From Treponema sp. UBA4873 (GTDB lineage Bacteria > Spirochaetota > Spirochaetia > Treponematales > Treponemataceae), in the NCBI GenBank assembly GCA_002399405.1, contig DHDP01000019.1, positions 310,001 to 374,000 on the forward strand: a stretch of 64,000 nt of DNA, written 5' to 3'. The position numbers were made by a program, and so were the translations under genes. This document shows, piece by piece, positions 8,630-17,819 of the stretch. The notes beneath the pieces were generated by a model that ran no database searches, had not been told where the DNA came from, and was given only the letters and a program-made list of their open reading frames with translations. Each line of letters opens with the position of its first letter. Position 1 is the stretch's first letter.

Positions 8630-9523
8630 TTATTCCTTCACGCCGCCGAGCATCATGCCCTGAACGTAATACTTTTGAATGAACGGATAAACGCAGATAA
8701 TCGGAAGTGCCGTAAGAAGCATGGAACACGATTTGATGTTCGACGCGATCTGCATGGTATCCGCCGTAGCTGCTCCCGGATCGGCCGATGTCGAGGCACC
8801 CGTAATAATCGTGCGCAGATAGTACGCGACCGGCCATAAACTTTTTTTGTCGAGATACAGATACGCGGTAAACCAGTTGTTCCAGTACCCCACCGCGTAG
8901 AACAAAACCATCGTCGCAATAATCGGAGTCGACAGCGGTATGACGATTCTGAAAAAAATACCGATTTGGCCGAGCCCGTCGAGGTTCGCCGCTTCCTCAA
9001 GTTCCTGCGGGACGTTTCTGAAGAACGAAATCATGAGCAGGACGTAGTACGTGCTGATAAGCCCCGGAATGATGAATCCCATGATGTTGTCCTTCAAACC
9101 GAGATTGATCATAAGCACGTAGTTCGGGATAAGACCGCCGCCGAAGTACATCGTAAAAATAATTAACGGTGCAATAAATTTATTAAGTCTGAGCTGCGGT
9201 TTCGACAGAGGATACGCGAGGAACATGCTCAGGAACAACGAGAGGAACGTCCCGGAGACCGAGTATACGACCGTGTTAAGGTAGTACCGGGCGAAATCCC
9301 CTTTTTTCAGAACGGACGCGTACGTCGTAAGGTTAAAATCGACGGGTAGTACGGAAACTTTTCCCTGAATGATTGCCTGCTCCGAAGAAAACGACTGCGC
9401 AACGAGATACAGAAACGGATACAGCGTGAGGACGCACACAATAATCATGACGAACGCGTTGAATATCCGGAACGTGCGGTACCTGCTCGATTCCCGGTAA
9501 TAATAGTTGTTTTTCGTTTTCAT
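8630..9523 (-). CDS. Carbohydrate ABC transporter permease (LplC/YtcP-like)
   Basis: A 297-residue inner-membrane permease of the MalG group with about six membrane segments, beginning FRIFNAFVMIIVCVLTLYPF. The EAA loop that contacts the ATPase is EEAANLDGLGQIGIFFRIVIPLS. The C-terminus YPFIQKYYVQGMMLGGVKE is typical of LplC/YtcP. An in-frame GTG exists at 9541, but the ATG at 9523 with GAGGG upstream is preferred. It lies between the other permease and the binding protein. No ATPase gene is in the operon, so a shared MsmX-like ATPase elsewhere is inferred. Confidence 0.87.
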   Translation of the reverse strand: MKTKNNYYYRESSRYRTFRIFNAFVMIIVCVLTLYPFLYLVAQSFSSEQAIIQGKVSVLPVDFNLTTYASVLKKGDFARYYLNTVVYSVSGTFLSLFLSMFLAYPLSKPQLRLNKFIAPLIIFTMYFGGGLIPNYVLMINLGLKDNIMGFIIPGLISTYYVLLMISFFRNVPQELEEAANLDGLGQIGIFFRIVIPLSTPIIATMVLFYAVGYWNNWFTAYLYLDKKSLWPVAYYLRTIITGASTSADPGAATADTMQIASNIKSCSMLLTALPIICVYPFIQKYYVQGMMLGGVKE

Positions 9524-9534
9524 ACCGTTCCCTC

Positions 9535-10467
9535 TCACCACAGACCGCTGTCGGTTAATTTTTTCGACGTCGTATTCGCAATCGTCAGCAGAACGAGATT
9601 TATTAATCCCTCAAAAAGACTGACCGCGGTAGCGTAGCTGTAATTCCCCGAGCCGAGTCCCATACGGAATACGTACGTCGAAATGATGTCCGCCGTTTCG
9701 TACGTCATGGGGTTGTACAATAGAAAAACTTTTTCAAAAGCGGCGCCTGAACCGACCAGGCTGCCGATATCGAGGATGAGTAAAGTCGCAATGGTCGGCA
9801 TGATGCAGGGAATAGTAACGTGTATGACGCGCTGGAAGTGACCTGCACCGTCGACTTCCGCTGCCTCGTACAATGCGGGATTTATGTTCGACATGGCCGC
9901 AAGATACAGAATGGTGCCCCAGCCGAGACTCTGCCAGATTCCCGACGACACGAAAATTGCGGGGAACCACTGGGGGAGCGCGATGAACGTCACGGCGTTT
10001 CCTCCGAAATATTCAATCATCTTATTAATCGGACCGGTTGTCGAAACAAGTTCGCGAATCATCCCTGCGACGATGACTACCGAAATAAAATGCGGCAGAT
10101 ACGATACAGTCTGCACGAATTTTTTCCACTGCAGGTTGTGTATCTCGTTGAGCAGCAGCGCGAAGACAAGCGTAAGCGGAAAGCGGAACAGCAGATACAG
10201 GAGATTGAGAGCGAGCGTGTTGCGGAAAGCGCGCCAGAAACTGAGATCGCGTATGAACTGTCTGAAATAGCGGAAGCCTGTCCAGTAGTCGCCGAAGATG
10301 CCGCTTCCCGCGCGGTATTTTCTGAAGGCGATAATACTGCCCGCCATCGGCACATATCTGAAAATAATATAATAAAGAACCGGAACAAGCATAAGCAGAT
10401 ACAGCTGCCAGTACATACCGATGTTCTTTTTTACGGGATGAGGGGATTTTTTGTTTGTCGTATTCAA
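9535..10467 (-). CDS. Carbohydrate ABC transporter permease (LplB-like)
   Basis: A 310-residue MalF-group permease. It starts at a TTG codon (10465-10467) preceded by GGAGG at 8 nt. It shows MYWQLYLLMLVPVLYYIIF as the first membrane segment, LFRFPLTLVFALLLNEI, and the EAA loop LYEAAEVDGAGHFQRVIHVT. The ending LTIANTTSKKLTDSGLW is typical of LplB. It is the first gene of the transporter operon. The leader of about 90 nt holds a strong hairpin (10538-10560), and the promoter module is at 10553-10585. The frame runs slightly past the start of the next permease gene's longer alternative start. Confidence 0.87.
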   Translation of the reverse strand: MNTTNKKSPHPVKKNIGMYWQLYLLMLVPVLYYIIFRYVPMAGSIIAFRKYRAGSGIFGDYWTGFRYFRQFIRDLSFWRAFRNTLALNLLYLLFRFPLTLVFALLLNEIHNLQWKKFVQTVSYLPHFISVVIVAGMIRELVSTTGPINKMIEYFGGNAVTFIALPQWFPAIFVSSGIWQSLGWGTILYLAAMSNINPALYEAAEVDGAGHFQRVIHVTIPCIMPTIATLLILDIGSLVGSGAAFEKVFLLYNPMTYETADIISTYVFRMGLGSGNYSYATAVSLFEGLINLVLLTIANTTSKKLTDSGLW

Positions 10468-10537
10468 TTACCGGGCCTCCGTTTTTCTGCATGCGATTTG
10501 ACAAATCAGTAATCAGATTGTATGGTATAAGTGTAAG

Positions 10538-10560
10538 TATGGTTTTTTCAAAAAACCATA
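10538..10560 (-). repeat. Perfect hairpin in the 5' leader of the lpl-type operon
   Basis: Two 11-base arms (TATGGTTTTTT and its complement) are separated by one base. The hairpin begins inside the CTATGG block of the promoter module and would form at the very 5' end of the transcript. It may protect the 5' end, or double as an operator half-site pair. Confidence 0.6.
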
Positions 10561-10585
10561 GTGAATGTTGCTGTCCGCATTGCAT
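10553..10585 (-). promoter_or_regulatory. Hexuronate promoter module, copy 1 (lpl-type operon)
   Basis: Read on the minus strand it fits TGCAAT-N7-GCAA-N6-CTATGG. It matches the uxuA copy at 31 of 33 positions by hand alignment. ATGCAA and CACTAT sit 16 bp apart, like -35/-10 boxes. Confidence 0.65.
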
Positions 10586-10643
10586 TTATTGTTTTTTCCG
10601 GCCGATAGTCACGGAAAAAATATAAAAAAGAATCACTGAAAAT

Positions 10644-11522
10644 ATGAAAGAAACGAACCTTATCACACCTTTTTCAACCCGCCAGTTTATGAAGTCGAAG
10701 GATTTCGAAATTTATTATTATTACGACACGAATCCGACTGCGGTTAAAGCGCACACGCACACGTATTATGAATTTTACTTCTTCATTGAAGGGAACATAA
10801 AGATACAGGTGGGCAGCAACGTATACACTATGCTTCCCGGCGACTTTCTGCTCATTCCTCCTGAAACGCCGCACAATCCCGTCTGGATAAATTCGGACAA
10901 ACCGTACAGGCGGTTCGTTTTCTGGATAAGCCGTGAGTACTGCGAAAAACTTATGACAGTATCGAAGGATTACGTATGGCTTATGCAGTATGTCGAAACG
11001 ACGCATATGTACCGTTTTGAAAACGACGTCATCACGTTTAACAGAATACAGTCGATTATTTTTCAGCTTATCGAAGAAATCAAAACGGACCGGTTCGGAC
11101 GGAAGTCGCAGATATCGCTGCTGGTGAATACGCTCATTCTGCATCTGAACAGGCTCATCAACGCGCGCGTCCATGCCTCCGCACAGGCGGAGCATACGAA
11201 CGTCTACGCAGCCATCTGCGATTACATAGCGCAAAATCTGGATAAGGAACTCACGCTCGCAGAGCTTGAAGGAAAATTTTTTATCAGCAGATTCTACATC
11301 GCCCACTCTTTTAAAGACCATATCGGCATTTCAATACACAGCTACATTACGAAGGCGAGACTCAAAGCGTGCTGCGAAGCGCTGCAGGGGACCGAACCGA
11401 TTTCAAATATCTACCAGCAGTACGGATTCAACGACTATTCGAATTTTTACCGCGCGTTCAAACTTGAATACGGCATATCGCCGGCAGAATACCGCGCCCA
11501 GTGTACAAAACTGGCCGACTGA
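10644..11522 (+). CDS. AraC-family transcriptional regulator with cupin sensor domain
   Basis: A 292-residue regulator. The N-terminal cupin-type sensing domain contains KAHTHTYYEFYFFIEGNIKI and PGDFLLIPPETPHNPVW. The C-terminal double helix-turn-helix spans about residues 190-290: LTLAELEGKFFISRFYIAHSFK, then ISNIYQQYGFNDYSNFYRAF. It is divergent from the transporter operon and directly upstream of aguA. It is therefore the best in-window candidate for binding the shared promoter module, although a regulator elsewhere is possible. No clear Shine-Dalgarno is visible upstream of the ATG. Confidence 0.88.
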   Translation: MKETNLITPFSTRQFMKSKDFEIYYYYDTNPTAVKAHTHTYYEFYFFIEGNIKIQVGSNVYTMLPGDFLLIPPETPHNPVWINSDKPYRRFVFWISREYCEKLMTVSKDYVWLMQYVETTHMYRFENDVITFNRIQSIIFQLIEEIKTDRFGRKSQISLLVNTLILHLNRLINARVHASAQAEHTNVYAAICDYIAQNLDKELTLAELEGKFFISRFYIAHSFKDHIGISIHSYITKARLKACCEALQGTEPISNIYQQYGFNDYSNFYRAFKLEYGISPAEYRAQCTKLAD

Positions 11523-11536
11523 CAAAAACAACAAAC

Positions 11537-11567
11537 TTTGCAATATTGCCGGCAATAAATGCTATGG
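11537..11567 (+). promoter_or_regulatory. Hexuronate promoter module, copy 2 (aguA)
   Basis: Contains TGCAAT-N7-GCAA-N6-CTATGG. TTGCAA and TGCTAT are 16 bp apart. The centre ATTGCCGGCAAT is a perfect 12-bp palindrome. It lies 45 bp upstream of the aguA ATG, just after the AraC stop. Confidence 0.65.
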
Positions 11568-11611
11568 GCCGGTGCAGGGAAACCCCGTATACTTGGGTAC
11601 GGAGGCAGAAA

Positions 11612-13687
11612 ATGATTCGATCGGACGGTTACGATTTGTGGCTTTCCTATGAGTATCCGGATACAAGGGAAGCGGAACAGTATGCCGGATTACTGCGGAC
11701 CGCCGCCGTTGCCGGAGGCTCCGGTATACTCGATTCCGCGGCAGAAGAACTGGAACGGGCGCTTCCGCGGCTGTGCGGCAAATCATATGCCGGAAAAGTA
11801 CTGCGCGGGACAGAATCAGTATCCGCTCCCGACCTTCTCGCTGCCCCGTACCGGCTGCTTCCCGCTGCCGTTAAAGACTGTGCCGGCCCCGGAACAGTCC
11901 CGAAAGGAGACGGATTCCGCATCGTCTCTTCCTTCGCGTGCGGCTGTCCGCGGATACTGATTACGTCCGGCACCGACCGCGGCGTTCTGTACGGAACGTT
12001 CGCCTTTCTCCGCATCATGCAGCAGGGACTGCCTGTCACAGCGCTTTCCGTTACTGACAGTCCGAAAATCGGGTGGCGTATGCTCGATCACTGGGATAAT
12101 CCCGACGGTTCCATAGAACGTGGATACGCGGGAAAATCATTATGGAAGTGGGACGAACTTCCCGGAACGGTCGATCCGCGTTACGCCGATTACGCCCGCG
12201 CCTGCGCGAGCATCGGATTGAACTGCTCCGTTCTTAATAATGTTAATGCCGCGCCCGGAATTCTTTCGCCCGCATATCTTGAAAAAATAAGGGCGCTTGC
12301 CGGTGTGTTCCGGCGGTACGGCATAACGGTGTTTCTTTCGGTCAATTTCGCGTCTCCCGTACTCCTCGGAAAACTGCCGACTGCGGACCCTCTTGACGAC
12401 CGCGTCCGGCAGTGGTGGAAAAACAAAGCGGACGAAATATACCGGTATATTCCCGATTTCGGCGGATTCCTCGTCAAAGCCGATTCCGAGGGACAGGCCG
12501 GACCGTACGCGTACGGCAGAACGCACGCAGACGGAGCGAACATGCTCGCCGAAGCGCTCGCTCCGCACGGGGGCATCGTCGTCTGGCGGGCGTTCGTCTA
12601 CGGACAGGGCGAAACGGACCGCGCGAAAAAGGCGTACGCCGACTTCAGGCCGCTTGACGGAAAGTTCGCGGACACTGTCGCCGTACAGGTGAAAAACGGG
12701 CCGATAGATTTTCAGCCGCGCGAACCCGTTCATCCGCTGTTCGGCGCAATGGAACGTACGACGCTGTTTATGGAACTGCAGGCGACGCAGGAATATCTGG
12801 GACAGGAAAAGCACATCGTCTATCTCGCACCCATGTGGAAGGAAATACTCGACTTCGACGTGAACGGCGGAACAGGAAAAAGACTCACCGTCGGCGACAT
12901 CGTTTCGTCGGGAGGCGCTAAGGACGGCCGTTTTTCGGGAATTGCCGCCGTCGCGAACACGGGAAGCGACCGTACGTGGTGCGGATCGCTGCTGCATCCC
13001 GCGAACTGGTACGCGTTCGGCAGACTTGCGTGGGATTACACGCTCGGCAGCGAGGAGATTGCGCGCGAATGGATTACCTGCACGTGGGGACGCGATCCCG
13101 ATGTTGCGCGTCAGCTGCTTTTTATACTCATGCATTCGTGGGACGCCTGCGTCGATTACATGACGCCGCTCGGTCTGCATCACATCATGAAGTACGCCCA
13201 CCATTACGGTCCCGATCCGGCATGCGACGAAGGAACGCGGGAAGACTGGAAACCGCGGTATTATCACCGGGCGGACAGCAAAGGACTCGGATTCGACCGC
13301 AGCAGAACGGGAAGCGGCGCAGTCGACCAGTACCGCAGACCTGTCGCCGACATGTTCGACAATATGAAGACGTGTCCGGAAAAATATGTACTGTGGTTCC
13401 ATCACGTCCCGTGGTCGCACGTTATGAAAAGCGGGCGGACACTGAAGGACGAACTTGCTTTCCGGTACGAGCGCGGCGTACGGGAAGCGGAGCAGCTTGA
13501 AGAAGCGTGGAAAAAACTTTCCGGTAAAGTGCCGGACGGTATTTCACGGGAAGCGTACGAATCGGTTGCGGAAAAACTCGCCGGACAGACAGAAAACGCG
13601 CGCGAATGGCGTGCCGTATGCGTGCCGTATTTTATGAAATTTGCGGAGGAAAAACATAATGATTCTGCAGCCGATCATGAGGACTGA
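11612..13687 (+). CDS. aguA: GH67 alpha-glucuronidase
   Basis: A 691-residue enzyme of the xylan alpha-glucuronidase family, which removes (4-O-methyl)glucuronic acid from the non-reducing end of xylo-oligosaccharides. Landmarks: WLSYEYP near the start, KIGWRMLDHWDNPDGSIERG, GGFLVKADSEGQAGPYAYGR (a catalytic-acid region), VVWRAFVY, and the C-terminal HHVPWSHVMKSGRTL. Length is as expected (about 680-720). There is no signal peptide, so it is cytoplasmic, matching import of aldouronates by the neighbouring transporter. The start at 11612 has GGAGG at 11601-11605; the frame is open to 11501 but that part is leader. The SGNH hydrolase overlaps its 3' end by 29 bp. Confidence 0.93.
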   Translation: MIRSDGYDLWLSYEYPDTREAEQYAGLLRTAAVAGGSGILDSAAEELERALPRLCGKSYAGKVLRGTESVSAPDLLAAPYRLLPAAVKDCAGPGTVPKGDGFRIVSSFACGCPRILITSGTDRGVLYGTFAFLRIMQQGLPVTALSVTDSPKIGWRMLDHWDNPDGSIERGYAGKSLWKWDELPGTVDPRYADYARACASIGLNCSVLNNVNAAPGILSPAYLEKIRALAGVFRRYGITVFLSVNFASPVLLGKLPTADPLDDRVRQWWKNKADEIYRYIPDFGGFLVKADSEGQAGPYAYGRTHADGANMLAEALAPHGGIVVWRAFVYGQGETDRAKKAYADFRPLDGKFADTVAVQVKNGPIDFQPREPVHPLFGAMERTTLFMELQATQEYLGQEKHIVYLAPMWKEILDFDVNGGTGKRLTVGDIVSSGGAKDGRFSGIAAVANTGSDRTWCGSLLHPANWYAFGRLAWDYTLGSEEIAREWITCTWGRDPDVARQLLFILMHSWDACVDYMTPLGLHHIMKYAHHYGPDPACDEGTREDWKPRYYHRADSKGLGFDRSRTGSGAVDQYRRPVADMFDNMKTCPEKYVLWFHHVPWSHVMKSGRTLKDELAFRYERGVREAEQLEEAWKKLSGKVPDGISREAYESVAEKLAGQTENAREWRAVCVPYFMKFAEEKHNDSAADHED

Positions 13688-14333
13688 CGAACATCACGCA
13701 GCGAAACATGCGTACATACTGGAAAAAGTACGAACTGAAGCGGCCAGTCCGGGAGCCGGCGGAAAACCCGCAATCAGAACGGTGTTTTTCGGCGACAGTC
13801 TGACAAGGCGGTGGGAAGATAATCCCGATTTATGGCAGAATTATTTTTCTTCGTTCGCTCCCGTCAATTTCGGCGTCGGAGCAGACACGATTAACAATAT
13901 TCTGTGGAGAATCGAAAACGAGCAGCTGGAGCTGCTCTCTCCCGAAACGCTGGTGTTCCTCGGAGGGACGAACAGCCTGCACGACGAAACAGCCGGCGAT
14001 ATTATAGACACGATTGAGTACATACTCAGCCTGCTGCTCGAAAAGCTGCCGGACACTTCCATTCTGCTGCTCGGTATTTTTCCCCGCAACGACGACGCAG
14101 ACGGGACTGTCTACAATCAGTCAATCGTACAGATAAACACGGCGCTTGCGGCGGCAGTACGGGCGCACGTATTCCCGCGTACGACATTCGCCGATTTCGG
14201 GCCGCTTCTTCTCGGGAGCGACGGCAGGCTCAAACCGGAACTGACGCCGGACGGCCTCCACCTGAACGCGGCCGGGTACAAGGTCATCGGGCCCGAACTT
14301 GTGAAGCTGCTTTCCCGAACCGGAACCATTTGA
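13659..14333 (+). CDS. SGNH/GDSL-family hydrolase, probable deacetylase
   Basis: A 224-residue cytoplasmic esterase. Block I is FFGDSLTRRW with the nucleophile Ser, block II VNFGVGADTINN, block III LGGTNSLHD (Asn) and block V LTPDGLHLNAAGY with catalytic Asp and His. It starts inside aguA with GGAGGA at 13645-13650, so it is translated from the same mRNA. Position suggests removal of acetyl groups from xylo-oligosaccharides, which is inference. Its last 50 bp overlap the convergent GH2 gene. Confidence 0.85.
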   Translation: MILQPIMRTDEHHAAKHAYILEKVRTEAASPGAGGKPAIRTVFFGDSLTRRWEDNPDLWQNYFSSFAPVNFGVGADTINNILWRIENEQLELLSPETLVFLGGTNSLHDETAGDIIDTIEYILSLLLEKLPDTSILLLGIFPRNDDADGTVYNQSIVQINTALAAAVRAHVFPRTTFADFGPLLLGSDGRLKPELTPDGLHLNAAGYKVIGPELVKLLSRTGTI

Positions 14334-17300
14334 AGTCGAAGCTGCTTCCGGGCAGAAAAACGAACGTCACCGTCCGCATGCCGCAGACGGCGTCAAACGG
14401 AAATGTTTTTTCCTCGTAACCGCCGCTGAACGGAAATTCAACCGCGCGCGTTTCCGTACCGGCCTCATCCGCGAATCGCACAGTTATCGTATCGTTTTCG
14501 TTGTGAGTTCTGCCGCATATTGTTAAGCAGTCCGTGCCGGCTGTACCGAAATCCATGTAATCGAACACGAGAGACACGTTGTTTCCGATTCCCGTCACAC
14601 CTTCCGGCGTACGGGTAAACGCGTCTCCGGTTATGCTGCCGCTGCTGCCGGCCAAGAGTTTCGCAAACGCCTTCGCGGATTTTTCAAAGCGGAACCCCTG
14701 CAGGGACAGCCGCGTTTCCGTCGCAACCGCTATGCTGTGTACACCGAAAAGCCGCTCCGGCAGCACGAACGTATTGTCGCTGTACGCGTTGTATATGCCC
14801 GGCGCCGTGTACGTACATGAAAGCAGCTTCCTGCCGCCGCCGTCGGGACGGCCGTCCCACAGCTCGAGCGGCAGCTCCGTATCGAACGAAAATACCGGGA
14901 CAGTCACCGTGTCCGCGCCGTCCGTACCGAAATCGACGTTGTTGAACAGAAACCAGTTCCTGCCGTCGAGCGTATATACTCCGCCCTGGAAACTGAGCGC
15001 CGGTTTTATGAGACACGAATCGTACCGGCACGCTTCAACAAGACGGTACGGATTAAGAGTCACCGTTCCCATACCGGAGACGGAAAATTCAAGCTCGCTG
15101 ATGATTTCGGGCTCCGGCCGGCCGTTGCTGCACGTGCAGCGCAGGCGGAACCCGCCGTCGGCTACGGCGGTAACAACTGCTTCGTTCCCGTGAACGGCGA
15201 CTTCCGCACAGTCGCTTCTGACGCCTTCGAGCCGCACCGCTTTCCATTCGAGCTGCGTAAATGTTGCGTTTGCCGGTCTGATACGCGCCGTCACCGTAAC
15301 GCTGCAGTGCTCTTTATCCATATTTTCTGAGTCCGTACAGACGAGTTCGATTTTCCTCACCGGAACGATTCCGCAGCACGCGGGGACAATCCCGCTGTAC
15401 GCAGGAAGCATCCCGGCGGACGGTTCGCCAAACACCGCGGGCTGCAGGTCTCTGCTTACGGCAATAACGGAAAAGGCTGCATCGGGGGAACGCTTCCTTA
15501 CGACTGCAAGCAGCCTGTTGCTGAACAGCCGCCGCGTGTGCGTTCTGCCGTCAGCAGACTGATACCGGTCGTAATCAGTGCTGTCGCCGTTGTCGAGCCC
15601 GCAGAGTTCCGCGTCTCCCGTAACCCGCACAGTCACGCAGCTGCGTGCATTCGGGACGGGAATACCGTCCGCGTCGGTCGTGCTGATATCGATAAAGCAC
15701 ATGTTTCCCGTGTCACCGTCCCGTTCCCGCGTAAGGACAATCAGCGCGGGATCACCCGGAGTCCGTATCGTTTCCTCCGCTATGACTGTTCCTTTTTCAT
15801 CGTACGCGGCAGCTTTCACTGTCCCCGGCGCATACGGAATCTGCCATGTTCCCGAAAATTGTTTTCCTTCTTCATGATCTATACGGAACTTCCCCTGAGA
15901 AATGCCGTTGAAAAACAATTCAGTATCCGGCGCATTCGAGTAAACGCGGATATCGATGAGCTGACCTTCGTTGAAATCCCAGTACGGCAGCAGATGGACG
16001 AACGGCTCCGTGCGGTAATCGGTCCATTCGGCTTTGTACAGCCAGTACGTATCCTTTTCAAATCCGGCAGTGTCGATCTGACCGAAATACGAGTTCTTCG
16101 TAAAATACGGCGTGGGCTCTCCGATGTAATCCCAGCCGGACCACACATACTGACCCATGCTCCACGGCGTGCCGCGGTCGTTCAAAACAGCCTGCGACGC
16201 GGACACAGCGCCCCAGTTGCTCGAACAGTTGCCGAGGCACGAACACTGCCTGTCCTCGCAGGTGAGCAGCCTGTAGGAAGCCGGAAAATGATATATGCCC
16301 CGGCTCTGAACAGTAGCAGACGTTTCGCTTCCGTACATACGCCACGCCGGATATTTTTCGTGGTGCTCTGCATACAGCCGCTCCCCGTAGTTATATCCGG
16401 CGACATCAAGTTCCGCCGCACATGCCTGTGCGCCTTCGCCGGCCATATAATTCGAGGCGAGCGTAATCAGTCCGTTTTGTCCGGGATCGAACGTGCGGAC
16501 AAGCGCTTTCAGTTCGCGGGTAAGCGCAAGTCCGTTGCCGAAATGAGTGTCGTAGATTTCGTTTCCGATGCTCCACATGAGCAGACACGGATGATTCCTG
16601 TCCCGTTTTATCCACGCTTCAACGTCGCACGCGTGCCATCCGTCGAAAAAGCTGCTGTAATCGTACGGCGTTTTCGGTTTCTGCCACACGTCGAACGCTT
16701 CATCGTCGACAAGGAACCCCATCGTGTCGGCTAAGTCCATAAATTCCGCAGCAGGAGGATTATGCGCGGTTCTTATGGAATTGACGCCCATCTTTTTCAA
16801 CTTGAGGAACTGCCGTTTCAGCGCATCACTGTTGAACGCCGCGCCGAACAGTCCGAGGTCGTGATGCATGCAGACGCCGTTGATTTTAATATGCCGCCCG
16901 TTGAGGAAAAATCCCCTGTCGGGCTCGACAGCGATTGTCCTGAATCCCGTATGCTGTCTTACGGCGTCGAGTATTGTTCCGCCGTCAGAGACAAGTTCCG
17001 CAGTCAGGCTGTACACTGCCGGATGCTCCGTGTTCCACAGCTCCGGCGAAGGAACGCGGATCGTACAGCGGTTTTCAGAAACGGAAGCAGCTCCGGGACA
17101 CTTCACAAAATTTCCGTCAGCAGCCGTTTCCGCAACCGTTTTTCCGCCGCCGTCTTCGAGCCGGTACCTGACGAAGCAGTTTTCCGTACCGCCGGCGATA
17201 TCAGCAGAGACTGACATGTTCCATGAGCCGCCTTCATCCTTTCTGTTGACGATATAGATACCGTTATACAAAAAATGAGTCCCGCTCTTTACGCAGAGCC

Positions 17301-17775
17301 GCACGTTCCTGTAGATTCCGGCTCCCGAATACCACCGGGAGTTCGGACTCTGATAAACGACGACGACGAGTATGGTGTTGCGTCCGTCGCATACGAACGG
17401 CGATATGTCAACCTCGAACGCCGTATACCCGTATTTCCACTCTGCAGCCTTCCGTCCGTTTACATACACAGCACAGTTCATGTACACCCCGTCGAATCGG
17501 ACTGCAGTATATTTTCCGGCTGTTCCGTACAGTTCGAATTTCTTCCGGTAAAATCCGGCGCTGTTCCGGTACAGGCTGTTCGTATCTGCAATGAGCCAGT
17601 CGTGCGGAAGGTTGACCGCATGGAACCGCAGAGATCCCTCGTCGCGCACAAAATCGTCGGGAGACAGAATATTCACGGATCCGTCTTCTTTTTTCATCAG
17701 GCTGCCGTCGATTTCCTTTTCCGCAAATTCCCAGCCGTCGTTAAACAGCGTTTCCGTATTTTGCACAGAATGCAT
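14284..17775 (-). CDS. GH2-family glycoside hydrolase, large form with extra C-terminal modules
   Basis: A 1163-residue protein. The N-terminal sugar-binding domain has LPHDWLIADTNSLYRNSAGF, followed by an immunoglobulin-like domain and the barrel with SIRTAHNPPAAEFMDLAD. The acid/base Glu is in WSIGNEIYD (E406) and the nucleophile is likely E484 (MYGSETSATV). The rest, about 550 residues, holds beta-sandwich modules and a repeated domain near the end (DFGTDG and DFGTAGTD). No signal peptide is seen. It follows uxaC by 44 bp with GGGAGGA before the ATG, so it belongs to the glucuronate operon. Beta-galactosidase is the default for this subfamily; beta-glucuronidase or another specificity is possible. 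Confidence 0.85.
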   Translation of the reverse strand: MHSVQNTETLFNDGWEFAEKEIDGSLMKKEDGSVNILSPDDFVRDEGSLRFHAVNLPHDWLIADTNSLYRNSAGFYRKKFELYGTAGKYTAVRFDGVYMNCAVYVNGRKAAEWKYGYTAFEVDISPFVCDGRNTILVVVVYQSPNSRWYSGAGIYRNVRLCVKSGTHFLYNGIYIVNRKDEGGSWNMSVSADIAGGTENCFVRYRLEDGGGKTVAETAADGNFVKCPGAASVSENRCTIRVPSPELWNTEHPAVYSLTAELVSDGGTILDAVRQHTGFRTIAVEPDRGFFLNGRHIKINGVCMHHDLGLFGAAFNSDALKRQFLKLKKMGVNSIRTAHNPPAAEFMDLADTMGFLVDDEAFDVWQKPKTPYDYSSFFDGWHACDVEAWIKRDRNHPCLLMWSIGNEIYDTHFGNGLALTRELKALVRTFDPGQNGLITLASNYMAGEGAQACAAELDVAGYNYGERLYAEHHEKYPAWRMYGSETSATVQSRGIYHFPASYRLLTCEDRQCSCLGNCSSNWGAVSASQAVLNDRGTPWSMGQYVWSGWDYIGEPTPYFTKNSYFGQIDTAGFEKDTYWLYKAEWTDYRTEPFVHLLPYWDFNEGQLIDIRVYSNAPDTELFFNGISQGKFRIDHEEGKQFSGTWQIPYAPGTVKAAAYDEKGTVIAEETIRTPGDPALIVLTRERDGDTGNMCFIDISTTDADGIPVPNARSCVTVRVTGDAELCGLDNGDSTDYDRYQSADGRTHTRRLFSNRLLAVVRKRSPDAAFSVIAVSRDLQPAVFGEPSAGMLPAYSGIVPACCGIVPVRKIELVCTDSENMDKEHCSVTVTARIRPANATFTQLEWKAVRLEGVRSDCAEVAVHGNEAVVTAVADGGFRLRCTCSNGRPEPEIISELEFSVSGMGTVTLNPYRLVEACRYDSCLIKPALSFQGGVYTLDGRNWFLFNNVDFGTDGADTVTVPVFSFDTELPLELWDGRPDGGGRKLLSCTYTAPGIYNAYSDNTFVLPERLFGVHSIAVATETRLSLQGFRFEKSAKAFAKLLAGSSGSITGDAFTRTPEGVTGIGNNVSLVFDYMDFGTAGTDCLTICGRTHNENDTITVRFADEAGTETRAVEFPFSGGYEEKTFPFDAVCGMRTVTFVFLPGSSFDFKWFRFGKAASQVRAR

Positions 17776-17819
17776 GTCCGTAATTTCCTCCCATAAAAAG
17801 CAGGCAGAATATTTCAGCG

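Noticed and set aside
9523..9541. GTG start of the LplC-type permease at 9541
   Set aside because: The ATG at 9523 has a well-spaced GAGGG and avoids most of the overlap with the upstream gene.
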